This document shows, piece after piece, positions 1 to 6,212 of a stretch of DNA of 64,000 nt. The notes beneath the pieces are model-generated. The model searched no databases. It was not told the DNA's origin and saw nothing but the letters and a program-made list of their open reading frames with translations. The translations under genes were made by a program, and so were the position numbers. Source of the DNA: GCA-2862585 sp036340235 (GTDB taxonomy: Bacteria; Bacteroidota; Bacteroidia; Flavobacteriales; UBA7312). Location: contig JAYYZE010000011.1 in NCBI GenBank assembly GCA_036340235.1, forward strand, positions 41,295 to 105,294, in the 5' to 3' direction. Each line of letters starts with the position of its first letter. Within the stretch, counting starts at the first letter, position 1.

Positions 1-286
1 CGCCCTTAGTTGCACCTAAAAAGCCAATTACACCTGGAACCGACTTAACTATGTGCGGAACTTCTCCAACAAGATTAGCTTCAATAAGAATGTAACCAGG
101 GAAAAAGTTTCTTTCTTTACTGACTTTTTTACCGTTTCTGATTTGAAAGACCTTTTCTGTAGGAACTAGTATTTGTGAGACAAAATCACCCATGTTAAGA
201 CGAGAAATTTCGTTTTCAATGTAAGTGGATACTTTTCTCTCCTGTCCACCAATTGCTCTAACTACATACCAATGTTTTTCAGCCAT
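1..286 (-). CDS. nusG: Transcription termination/antitermination protein NusG (N-terminal part; cut by window edge)
   Basis: NusG links RNA polymerase to ribosomes and Rho. The first 95 residues are present, beginning MAEKHWYVVRAIGGQE, the NusG N-terminal (NGN) domain. The stretch FFPGYILIEA near residue 70 and the VPGVIGFLG motif that follows are hallmarks of the family. The C-terminal KOW domain would lie to the left of the window. The gene starts 6 bases after the secE stop, so both are read from the same minus-strand transcript as tuf and the tRNAs. The start at 286 is fixed by the family's usual N-terminus. Identification is secure; only completeness is unknown. Confidence 0.95.
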   Translation of the reverse strand, partial: MAEKHWYVVRAIGGQERKVSTYIENEISRLNMGDFVSQILVPTEKVFQIRNGKKVSKERNFFPGYILIEANLVGEVPHIVKSVPGVIGFLGATKG

Positions 287-292
287 TTCTAA

Positions 293-484
293 TTAAAATA
301 GTTCGTAGATAACTTCTAGTATATTTCGAAACCCTAGGTCCATAACATAGACAATTAGTGCTATGATAAGAGATGCTATGGCCACAACAATAGAACTACC
401 TTGAAGTTCTTTCCAACTGGGCCAAGAAACCTTGTTCATTAAATCGTCTGCCGATTCTTTTATGTATTCAACAAATTTTGCCAT
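293..484 (-). CDS. secE: Preprotein translocase subunit SecE
   Basis: SecE is the small clamp subunit of the SecYEG channel in the inner membrane. The 63-residue protein starts MAKFVEYIKESADDL, carries the conserved KVSWPSWKEL amphipathic segment, and then one membrane helix of about 20 residues (IVVAIASLIIALIVYVMDL). This is the single-helix form typical of Bacteroidota. The open frame extends upstream to 529, but that part lies inside tRNA-Trp, so it cannot be the start. ATG at 484 matches the family N-terminus; ATG at 493 (three more residues) is possible. It sits between tRNA-Trp and nusG, the widely conserved secE-nusG pair. Confidence 0.93.
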   Translation of the reverse strand: MAKFVEYIKESADDLMNKVSWPSWKELQGSSIVVAIASLIIALIVYVMDLGFRNILEVIYELF

Positions 485-498
485 CTCAAACATTTTAG

Positions 499-571
499 CA
501 CGGGTGGAGAGACTCGAACTCCCAACCAATGGTTTTGGAGACCACTACTCTACCAATTGAGCTACACCCGT
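499..571 (-). tRNA. tRNA-Trp (anticodon CCA)
   Basis: A 73-base cloverleaf is read on the minus strand. A 7-bp acceptor stem (ACGGGTG with CACCCGT) is followed by a D arm containing GCTC, an anticodon loop with CCA, and a T arm with the TTCGAGT loop. The discriminator base is G and the CCA tail is not encoded. The tRNA is embedded between tuf and secE; its 3' end lies 14 bases from the secE start, so processing should release the secE-nusG mRNA. Confidence 0.96.
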
Positions 572-577
572 TAAGGT

Positions 578-617
578 TAGTATTGGATGTGCTAAAATTA
601 GCAAACATCCAATACTA
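578..617 (-). promoter_or_regulatory. Long hairpin between tuf and tRNA-Trp
   Basis: The tuf-tRNA-Trp gap is almost wholly an inverted repeat. 578-595 pairs with 598-617: 13 bp outer stem (ending in GGATGT/ACATCC), a 2-base bulge at 603-604, then a 5 bp inner stem (GCTAA/TTAGC) and a 2-base loop. On the minus strand it is not followed by a T-run (the next bases are ACCTTAAC), so it is not a standard terminator. It could be an RNase processing site, a 3'-end stabiliser for the tuf mRNA, or a weak attenuator before tRNA-Trp-secE-nusG. The structure is seen directly; its role is inferred. Confidence 0.7.
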
Positions 618-633
618 AAAATGAATATAGTTA

Positions 634-1821
634 TTAGTTAACAATTTCTGTAATCTGTCCTGCACCAACAGTTCTACCACCTTCACGGATAGCAAAACGA
701 AGTCCAACACTCATTGCCACTTTATTAATTAATTCAACTGTAATTGTTAGGTTGTCACCAGGCATTACCATTTCTGTTCCGTCTGGTAAGTGAATTTCTC
801 CGGTTACGTCAGTTGTTCTTAAGTAAAACTGTGGACGGTATTTATTGTGGAATGGTGTATGACGACCACCTTCTTCTTTTTTCAAGATATACACTTCAGC
901 TTTGAACTTTGTGTGCGGTGTTACAGACCCTGGCTTACATATTACCATACCTCGTTTGATATCGGTTTTTTCAATACCACGAAGAAGGATACCTACGTTG
1001 TCGCCAGCTTCACCTCTATCTAAAATTTTACGGAACATTTCAACCCCAGTAATTGTAGAACCTAACTTCTCAGCTCCCATACCAATAATATCAACCGCGT
1101 CACCAGAGTTAGCAATTCCCGTTTCAATTCGGCCGGTAGCAACTGTACCACGACCTGTAATGGTAAACACATCCTCGATAGGCATCAAGAAGTCTTTGGC
1201 GTTGTCTCTTACTGGCTCTGGAATGAAATTATCCACTTCTTCCATTAGCTTCATTACTGTATCAACCCACTGGGCTTCTCCGTTTAGTGCACCTAATGCA
1301 GATCCGGAAACAACTGGAGCGTTATCGCCATCGTACTCGTAGAAAGAAAGCAATTCTCTTACCTCCATTTCAACTAGTTCTAATAGTTCTTCGTCGTCCA
1401 CCATATCCACTTTGTTTAGAAAAACAACAACAGCAGGAACACCAACCTGGCGAGCCAACAGAATGTGCTCTCTGGTTTGAGGCATTGGACCGTCAGTGGC
1501 CGCACACACTAAGATAGCTCCATCCATTTGTGCAGCACCTGTAACCATGTTCTTGACGTAGTCAGCGTGACCTGGACAATCTACGTGAGCGTAGTGACGG
1601 TTTGCAGTTTCATACTCAACATGAGCAGTATTGATTGTAATACCTCTTTCTTTTTCTTCTGGTGCATTATCGATAGAATCAAATGCCTGGGCTTCAGCCA
1701 ATCCAGCATCCGCCAATACCTTAGTAATTGCGGCAGTCAAGGTTGTTTTACCGTGGTCAACATGACCGATTGTACCAATGTTTAAGTGTGGTTTGGTACG
1801 ATTAAAATTCTCTTTTGCCAT
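634..1821 (-). CDS. tuf: Translation elongation factor Tu
   Basis: EF-Tu delivers aminoacyl-tRNA to the ribosome as a GTPase. At 395 residues it is of normal length. G-domain motifs are all present: GHVDHGKT (about residue 19), the switch I region EKERGITINT, DCPGH (about 81), NKVD (about 136) and SGSAL (about 174). Domain II and III landmarks follow (GRGTVATGRIE; the final GGRTVGAGQI). It stands 71 bases downstream of tRNA-Thr(GGT), inside a tRNA-tuf-secE-nusG operon whose order is shared by distant bacterial phyla. No damage or odd residues are seen. Confidence 0.99.
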   Translation of the reverse strand: MAKENFNRTKPHLNIGTIGHVDHGKTTLTAAITKVLADAGLAEAQAFDSIDNAPEEKERGITINTAHVEYETANRHYAHVDCPGHADYVKNMVTGAAQMDGAILVCAATDGPMPQTREHILLARQVGVPAVVVFLNKVDMVDDEELLELVEMEVRELLSFYEYDGDNAPVVSGSALGALNGEAQWVDTVMKLMEEVDNFIPEPVRDNAKDFLMPIEDVFTITGRGTVATGRIETGIANSGDAVDIIGMGAEKLGSTITGVEMFRKILDRGEAGDNVGILLRGIEKTDIKRGMVICKPGSVTPHTKFKAEVYILKKEEGGRHTPFHNKYRPQFYLRTTDVTGEIHLPDGTEMVMPGDNLTITVELINKVAMSVGLRFAIREGGRTVGAGQITEIVN

Positions 1822-1892
1822 AGCTAGCTATTTTTAATTAATTTAAAGTTAAGCCCTCTTATTTCAAAGAAAAGCTGTTTTTTTATTTGTTG

Positions 1893-1964
1893 AGCCAATG
1901 ACGGGATTTGAACCCGTGACCTCTTCCTTACCAAGGAAACGCTCTACCCCTGAGCTACATCGGC
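1893..1964 (-). tRNA. tRNA-Thr (anticodon GGT)
   Basis: A 72-base cloverleaf: acceptor GCCGATG pairs with CATTGGC (one G-T pair), anticodon stem TTTCC/GGAAG (one mismatch at the end) encloses TTGGTAA, and the T loop is TTCAAAT. It is the last of four clustered tRNAs and the one closest to tuf. It reads ACC/ACU codons. Confidence 0.96.
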
Positions 1965-1975
1965 TTAGCTTAGAG

Positions 1976-2049
1976 AGCGGGAGACGGGATTCGAACCCGC
2001 GACCCTCAGCTTGGAAGGCTGATGCTCTGGCCAGCTGAGCTACTCCCGC
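1976..2049 (-). tRNA. tRNA-Gly (anticodon TCC)
   Basis: A 74-base cloverleaf with perfect acceptor GCGGGAG/CTCCCGC, anticodon stem TCAGC/GCTGA with loop CTTCCAA, and T loop TTCGAAT. It lies 11 bases from tRNA-Thr(GGT) and 15 bases from tRNA-Tyr in the same transcript. Confidence 0.96.
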
Positions 2050-2064
2050 TAATAATCAATAAAG

Positions 2065-2146
2065 TGGGGAGAGCAGGATTCGAACCTACGAAGGCGTAGC
2101 CAACAGATTTACAGTCTGTCCTCGTTGACCGCTTGAGTATCTCCCC
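2065..2146 (-). tRNA. tRNA-Tyr (anticodon GTA)
   Basis: An 82-base class II tRNA with a long variable arm (the GGCTACGCC region). Acceptor GGGGAGA pairs with TCTCCCC, the discriminator is A, and the anticodon loop holds GTA. It sits between tRNA-Thr(TGT) and tRNA-Gly. Confidence 0.96.
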
Positions 2147-2176
2147 TTACGATTATAGCTCTTAAACTAAGAACTG

Positions 2177-2250
2177 AGCCGCTAGAGGGACTCGAACCCA
2201 CGACCTGCTGATTACAAATCAGCTGCTCTAGCCAGCTGAGCTATAGCGGC
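2177..2250 (-). tRNA. tRNA-Thr (anticodon TGT)
   Basis: A 74-base cloverleaf: acceptor GCCGCTA/TAGCGGC, anticodon stem GCTGA/TCAGC around TTTGTAA, T loop TTCGAGT. It is the first gene of the Thr-Tyr-Gly-Thr-tuf operon, about 40 bases from the promoter. Confidence 0.96.
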
Positions 2251-2292
2251 AAATCAATAAATAAAAAAACAGCCCCTCTTAAAAAGGGTTTG

Positions 2293-2323
2293 CAAATGTA
2301 TTAAAGTTTTTTGTTCACACAAA
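2293..2323 (-). promoter_or_regulatory. Promoter of the tRNA-tuf-secE-nusG operon
   Basis: On the minus strand TTTG (2323-2320) is followed after exactly 19 bases by TACATTTG (2300-2293). This is a full match to the Bacteroidota sigma-A consensus TTTG-N19-TANNTTTG. Transcription would begin near 2286, about 35 bases ahead of tRNA-Thr(TGT). It is the best promoter match in the window, as expected for a stable-RNA operon. Confidence 0.85.
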
Positions 2324-2378
2324 TAACTAATATGCTTTTTTTTTATTTGAATGAAAGTTTTTTATAAAAGAGATAGAT

Positions 2379-2672
2379 TTAGCGATTTCGTTCTTTATTT
2401 TTTTTGACCTGACGTTTTAGTGCGTCTTGTACTAAGTCAATGGCTTGTTCGAATGACTCACATTGCTTACTTGCAAAAAACTCTTTGTTTTTTGTATTTA
2501 TTTTCACCTCTACAATTTTGTTAGAATTGGTGTCTGATTTTTCAAGTCTCAAAAAAACTTCTGAAAAAATTAGTTCATCATCAAACAGGTTAAGTTTTTC
2601 TATTTTTTTGTGAATGAGATTTAGAAGCTTTTGGTCAGCATCAAAATGAATGGAATGAATGGTAATTTGCAT
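2379..2672 (-). CDS. hpf: Ribosome hibernation-promoting factor, short HPF/YfiA type
   Basis: Short HPF binds the decoding region of idle 30S subunits and protects ribosomes in stationary phase. The 97-residue protein has the family's beta-alpha-beta-beta-beta-alpha pattern: MQITIHSIHFDAD strand, a helix with LINLIHKKIEKL-like spacing, strands around SEVFLRLEK and KIVEVKI, and a basic final helix (DALKRQVKKNKE). The C-terminal dimerisation domain of long HPF is absent. It lies 12 bases after the xerC-like stop and is probably co-transcribed with it, a common pairing in Bacteroidota. It is the last gene before the tRNA operon promoter. Confidence 0.88.
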   Translation of the reverse strand: MQITIHSIHFDADQKLLNLIHKKIEKLNLFDDELIFSEVFLRLEKSDTNSNKIVEVKINTKNKEFFASKQCESFEQAIDLVQDALKRQVKKNKERNR

Positions 2673-2684
2673 GCTAAATTAAAT

Positions 2685-3566
2685 TTATGCTCTAGGGTGA
2701 GCGTTTTTATAAACAGTTTTTAGTTTCTCAATAGAATTGTGAGTGTACACCTGGGTGGCAGCAAGACTAGCATGACCCAGTATTTCCTTTATGACATTAA
2801 GGTCTGCGCCATTGTTAAGCATGTGAGTAGCAAAAGTATGACGGAGTACGTGTGGACTGGTACTTTTTAAACTACTCACAGTCGACAGCAGATGATTTAT
2901 TGTTCTGTATACAAATGAGGTATTAAGTCTTTTTCCATTTTCGGTCAACAAAAGAATCGTTTGATCTTTTTGGCATAAATTTTGTCTTAGTTTCATATAC
3001 GATCCTATAGAATTTATTAACTCTTTGGTTAACGGAATAATTCGTTCTTTATTTCGCTTGCCTAACACTTTTAATTGATGTTGATAATGGTCAACATCCA
3101 TGACTTTGATATTTATGAGTTCGGACAGTCTGATTCCTGTCGAATAAAATAACTCAACTAACAATCGATCTCTCTTTCCTTCGAAATTGTCCTGAAATTG
3201 ATAGTTATCGAGGAGGTTGTTTATTTCGTCTTGACTAAGAAAACTTGGAATTTTTTTAGGTACTTTTGATGTACTCAATAAAATGGTTGGATTTTTTTTG
3301 ACAAGATTTTGTTTAATAGCGTATTTATAAAATGATTTCAAGGATGAAATTTTTCTATTAATGCTTCTTGGCGAATTTCCCTTTTCAATTTCCGAAACCA
3401 ACCAACTTCTTATCATTTTGTTAGTGGCTTTAGTTGGTGTTGTAAGACATCTATCCTCCAGAAAGTTTAGAAAAAGAGATAAGTCTGATTTATAAGATCG
3501 AACTGTGTTAACAGAATATCTTTTTTCAAGTGAAAGGTAATCAAGAAAAGGTTGAATACATGACAT
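2685..3566 (-). CDS. xerC: Tyrosine recombinase XerC/XerD type
   Basis: This is a tyrosine recombinase of the type that resolves chromosome dimers at dif. At 293 residues it has the normal two-domain plan: an N-terminal SAM-like core-binding domain (about 1-90, RYSVNTVRSYKSDL) and the catalytic domain. Visible catalytic residues are Arg in STGIRLSEL (about 145), Lys in KVLGKRNKERIIP (about 170), His-x-x-Arg in HVLRHTFATHML (about 242), His in LGHASL (about 265) and the nucleophile Tyr in TQVYTH (about 274). There are no att sites, integrase neighbours or foreign genes, and it sits between rpsU and hpf, so it is a housekeeping Xer protein. XerC versus XerD cannot be settled from sequence alone. 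Confidence 0.9.
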   Translation of the reverse strand: MSCIQPFLDYLSLEKRYSVNTVRSYKSDLSLFLNFLEDRCLTTPTKATNKMIRSWLVSEIEKGNSPRSINRKISSLKSFYKYAIKQNLVKKNPTILLSTSKVPKKIPSFLSQDEINNLLDNYQFQDNFEGKRDRLLVELFYSTGIRLSELINIKVMDVDHYQHQLKVLGKRNKERIIPLTKELINSIGSYMKLRQNLCQKDQTILLLTENGKRLNTSFVYRTINHLLSTVSSLKSTSPHVLRHTFATHMLNNGADLNVIKEILGHASLAATQVYTHNSIEKLKTVYKNAHPRA

Positions 3567-3620
3567 AAAAAAACACCAATTGATACGAATATAACAAATT
3601 AAAGCTAAAATATCAATTGG
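3567..3620 (-). terminator. Probable terminator of rpsU
   Basis: On the minus strand CCAATTGATA (3620-3611) and TATCAATTGG (3585-3576) form a perfect 10-bp stem with a 25-base loop, followed two bases later by seven Ts (3573-3567) that run up to the xerC-like start codon. The stem plus T-run suits an intrinsic terminator after rpsU; the long loop makes it weaker than usual, so partial read-through into xerC-hpf is plausible. Confidence 0.6.
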
Positions 3621-3633
3621 AGCAACAAGAGAT

Positions 3634-3825
3634 TTAGTCTTCTTCTCTGCGTAGAGTTTCTTTGTAGGCGGCTCTTATCTTTTGATTTCGTAATTCAACA
3701 GATTTTTTGGTGAACTCCTTGCGCTCTCTTAGTTGTTTCATAGTTCCTGTTAGATTGAACTTCTTTTTAAACTTTTTAAGCGCTCTGTCAATAGATTCGC
3801 CGTCTTTAACTGGAATTATTATCAT
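3634..3825 (-). CDS. rpsU: Small ribosomal subunit protein bS21
   Basis: bS21 sits near the anti-Shine-Dalgarno end of 16S rRNA in the 30S platform. The 63-residue protein begins MIIIPVKDGESIDRALKKFK and is rich in Lys and Arg, with the family's ALKKFKKK and LRERKEF segments. Bacteroidota bS21 usually has this length. It has its own promoter-like box upstream and a hairpin downstream, so it appears to form a single-gene unit ahead of the recombinase. Confidence 0.95.
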   Translation of the reverse strand: MIIIPVKDGESIDRALKKFKKKFNLTGTMKQLRERKEFTKKSVELRNQKIRAAYKETLRREED

Positions 3826-3845
3826 AAATTTTAATAATTGGGTTG

Positions 3846-3871
3846 CAAATATAGAAATATATCTTTCACAA
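3846..3871 (-). promoter_or_regulatory. Promoter for rpsU
   Basis: TATATTTG (3853-3846, minus strand) is a perfect match to the Bacteroidota -7 box TANNTTTG. A TTG lies at 3871-3869 with a 15-base spacer, shorter than the usual 19, so the upstream half is weak. The start codon of rpsU is 20 bases downstream. Confidence 0.6.
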
Positions 3872-3880
3872 GTGCCAGAT

Positions 3881-5020
3881 TTATTTCAAAATTTGTTTTG
3901 CAATGACTATTTTTTGAATTTCTGAGGTGCCTTCGCCTATTGTACATAGCTTAGAATCTCTGTAAAATCGTTCGACTGGAAAGTCTTTGGTAAAACCGTA
4001 GCCCCCAAAAATTTGAATGGCTTCGGATGATACATTTACTGCAACTTCAGATGAAAAATACTTTGCCATTGATCCACTTTGTGTAATTTTTTGTCCAAAG
4101 TTTTTTTGACTTACAGCGTTATAAATTAGTAATTCAGAGGCATCTATCTTTGTAGCCATATCTGCTAGTTTAAAGGAGATGGCTTGATGCTGGGCTATGG
4201 GTTTGCCAAACTGCACTCTGTCTTTAGCATATTTCAAAGACGCTTGAAAAGCCCCTTTAGCTATTCCTAAAGAAAGTGCAGCAATGGATATTCTTCCTCC
4301 ATCAAGGACTTTCATAGCTTGAACAAAACCTTCACCAATATCTCCCAAGATATTTTGTTCTGGTATTCTACAATCAACAAAAATGAGCTCGGCGGTTTCT
4401 GAGGCCCTCATTCCAAGCTTATCTTCCTTTTTACCATAACTTAATCCAGGCGTTCCTTTCTCTACAATGAATGCAGACATGCCTTTTGAATCGCTTTTTT
4501 GACCAGTTCTGGCAATTATAACGGCAATGTCTCCGCTAATAGCATGTGTTATAAAATTTTTTGCACCATTTATTACCCAATGCTTTCCATCTTTGACTGC
4601 AGTTGTTAACATTCCGCCAGAATCTGAGCCAGTGTTGTGTTCTGTTAATCCCCATGCACCTATCCATTCTGCGCTGGCTAACTTAGGAAGATATTTTAGT
4701 TTTTGTTCTTGGCTTCCAAATTGTAAAATATGACCAGTACACAGAGAGTTGTGTGCGGCCATAGACAAACCTATTGATGGATCGACCTTGGAAAGCTCTT
4801 CAATAGCAGTGACGTATTCAAGATATCCAAAACCGGCCCCTCCGTACTCTTGTGGAACTAAAACACCCATTAAACCAAGCTCTCCTAGCTTTTTGAATAC
4901 ATGAATGGGAAAGGTTTGATTTTCGTCCCAGGCTTTCATGTGTGGCTCAACTTCCTTGAGCATGAAGGATTGCACCATATCTGCAATTAAAAGTTGATTT
5001 TCGTTATAGCTAAAATTCAT
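3881..5020 (-). CDS. Acyl-CoA dehydrogenase
   Basis: An FAD-dependent acyl-CoA dehydrogenase catalysing the first oxidation of fatty-acyl or branched-chain acyl-CoA. The 379 residues cover all three domains: N-terminal helices, the middle beta domain with WGLTEHNTGSD and the FAD-contacting WVINGAKNFIT (about 145-160), and the C-terminal helices. RDSKLCTIGEGTSEIQ near residue 355 carries the catalytic Glu in the short/medium-chain position. QIFGGYGFTKDFPVERFYRD is the classic family signature. It starts 3 bases after apt, so the two are read together, though no functional link is known. Butyryl- and isovaleryl-type enzymes cannot be told apart here. Confidence 0.93.
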   Translation of the reverse strand: MNFSYNENQLLIADMVQSFMLKEVEPHMKAWDENQTFPIHVFKKLGELGLMGVLVPQEYGGAGFGYLEYVTAIEELSKVDPSIGLSMAAHNSLCTGHILQFGSQEQKLKYLPKLASAEWIGAWGLTEHNTGSDSGGMLTTAVKDGKHWVINGAKNFITHAISGDIAVIIARTGQKSDSKGMSAFIVEKGTPGLSYGKKEDKLGMRASETAELIFVDCRIPEQNILGDIGEGFVQAMKVLDGGRISIAALSLGIAKGAFQASLKYAKDRVQFGKPIAQHQAISFKLADMATKIDASELLIYNAVSQKNFGQKITQSGSMAKYFSSEVAVNVSSEAIQIFGGYGFTKDFPVERFYRDSKLCTIGEGTSEIQKIVIAKQILK

Positions 5021-5023
5021 AGT

Positions 5024-5563
5024 TTAGTATTTGATCAAAGATACAATCGTGTCGGCATTGTTTTTTATCCTCTCTCTTCCAAATAAATAGGTCAATTCTA
5101 TTAAAAAAAGAAAAGCTGAGACGTTTCCTCCTAATTGTTTAACAAGCTCTGCCGCAGCATTAGCTGTTCCTCCTGTAGCTAGTAGGTCGTCATGAACTAC
5201 AACATGCCAACCTTCTTGGATGGCGTCAGAGTGAATTTCAATAGTTGCAGTACCATATTCTAGTTCATATTTTTTAGCCACAGTATGGTAGGGTAGCTTT
5301 CCGGCTTTCCGAACAGGAATAAACGGGACGTTCATTCGATTTGCCAGCATCATTCCGAAAAGAAAACCACGGCTTTCAATACCTACAATGGCATCTACTT
5401 TTGATTGAGATAGGTGTTGTGCAAAGGCATCGATAACAATGGATGATGTACTAGGACATTGCAACAAGGGAGTAATATCTTTATATGCTATACCCTCTTT
5501 GGGAAAATCACTGATTTCTCTGATTTTTTTTTCTATTAGTGATTGGAAGTTTTTGACTGTCAT
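5024..5563 (-). CDS. apt: Adenine phosphoribosyltransferase
   Basis: This enzyme salvages adenine with PRPP to give AMP. Its 179 residues are of normal length. FPKEGIAYKDITPLL near residue 20 is the APT signature, IVGIESRGFLFG (about 60-72) forms the purine pocket, and VVVHDDLLATGGTANAA (about 122-138) is the PRPP-binding motif; the usual DD is present. The start codon overlaps the stop of the comEA-like relic upstream by ATGA, a leftover of former translational coupling. The acyl-CoA dehydrogenase follows after 3 bases. Confidence 0.97.
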   Translation of the reverse strand: MTVKNFQSLIEKKIREISDFPKEGIAYKDITPLLQCPSTSSIVIDAFAQHLSQSKVDAIVGIESRGFLFGMMLANRMNVPFIPVRKAGKLPYHTVAKKYELEYGTATIEIHSDAIQEGWHVVVHDDLLATGGTANAAAELVKQLGGNVSAFLFLIELTYLFGRERIKNNADTIVSLIKY

Positions 5564-6197
5564 TTGGTGATAAAATAGGTTACAATTTTACAAAATTTGT
5601 TGGAGTCTATCAAGAGAATATTCTTCAAATCTTGCAAGCTTTTGAAATGACCGTTTTGATGTCTGTAGTTGCAAATAACGATAGCTAATTTATAAGATCT
5701 GTATGGATGTTTACTGAGTTCTTGTTGACTTGCGATATTAATGTAATGTTTTAATAAGAGACGTGTCAACTAGTAAGTGCTTTTGAAACTGGACAAATCT
5801 AGCGCAGTCCATCCCATACACTTCATGCAACTGGCTTTTTGAATAAAAGCCACCTGGCAGTTGAAAGGTACTTATATATTTTACTAGCAAAAAAAGACCC
5901 AGTTTGGGACAAGGTCATAAAATCTAAGCTATCTGCTGAATTAATTTCTAACATTGTAAGCTTGAGTTTAGAATAGTTTGACTTGTACACTTTCTTATTT
6001 TTAATTACGCTTTTGGTGGTTTTTTTTCGGCTTTTTCTTAGGCCGTTTAATAAATTTTCAAATTCAGTGAAGTCATAATCTTTTCGAAATTTCGATGGCT
6101 GAAATGGTCAGTAATCAATGCCATAGAAATGATAATCACACAAAGCACAAGGACGGCTAGTTTTTGTGTTGAGCTAAAAATAAAATACGTTCTTCAT
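5560..6197 (-). pseudogene. Relic of a ComEA-like helix-hairpin-helix membrane protein
   Basis: The only intact frame is the last 69 codons (5560-5769), which match the C-terminal helix-hairpin-helix of long Bacteroidota ComEA-like proteins (SKHPYRSYKLAIVICNYR, then a DLKNI..ID pattern). Reading upstream through frame changes recovers the rest in order: start at 6197 (MKNVFYF), a membrane helix (LAVLVLCVIIISMALI), a polar linker (DYDFTEFENLLNGLRKSRK), and a first HhH unit (EINSADSLDFMTLSQTGSFFASKI then GGFYSKSQLHEVYGMD). At least four frameshifts are needed, near 6175, 6080, 5860 and 5745. Intact homologues are thought to bind DNA, some in uptake. The stop still overlaps the apt start. Confidence 0.82.
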
Positions 6198-6212
6198 GGC
6201 ACCTCAGGTTGT

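Noticed and set aside
485..529. Longer SecE reading frame starting at 529
   Set aside because: The extra part lies inside tRNA-Trp (499-571) and is unlike any SecE N-terminus; ATG at 484 gives the usual start.
902..1785. Open frames on the plus strand across tuf
   Set aside because: They are shadows of the strongly conserved tuf coding sequence with no recognisable product.
2263..2292. CCCTTTTTAAGAGGGG followed by Ts as a terminator before the tRNA cluster
   Set aside because: The stem is short and mismatched, and it lies right after the promoter at the predicted start of transcription, so it would block the whole operon.
2379..3566. XerC-type recombinase as a sign of a mobile element
   Set aside because: It sits between rpsU and hpf in a housekeeping setting, with no att repeats, excision genes or foreign-looking neighbours.
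5560..6197. Programmed frameshifting as the explanation of the comEA-like frames
   Set aside because: At least four shifts in different contexts are needed, which is decay rather than a single recoding signal.
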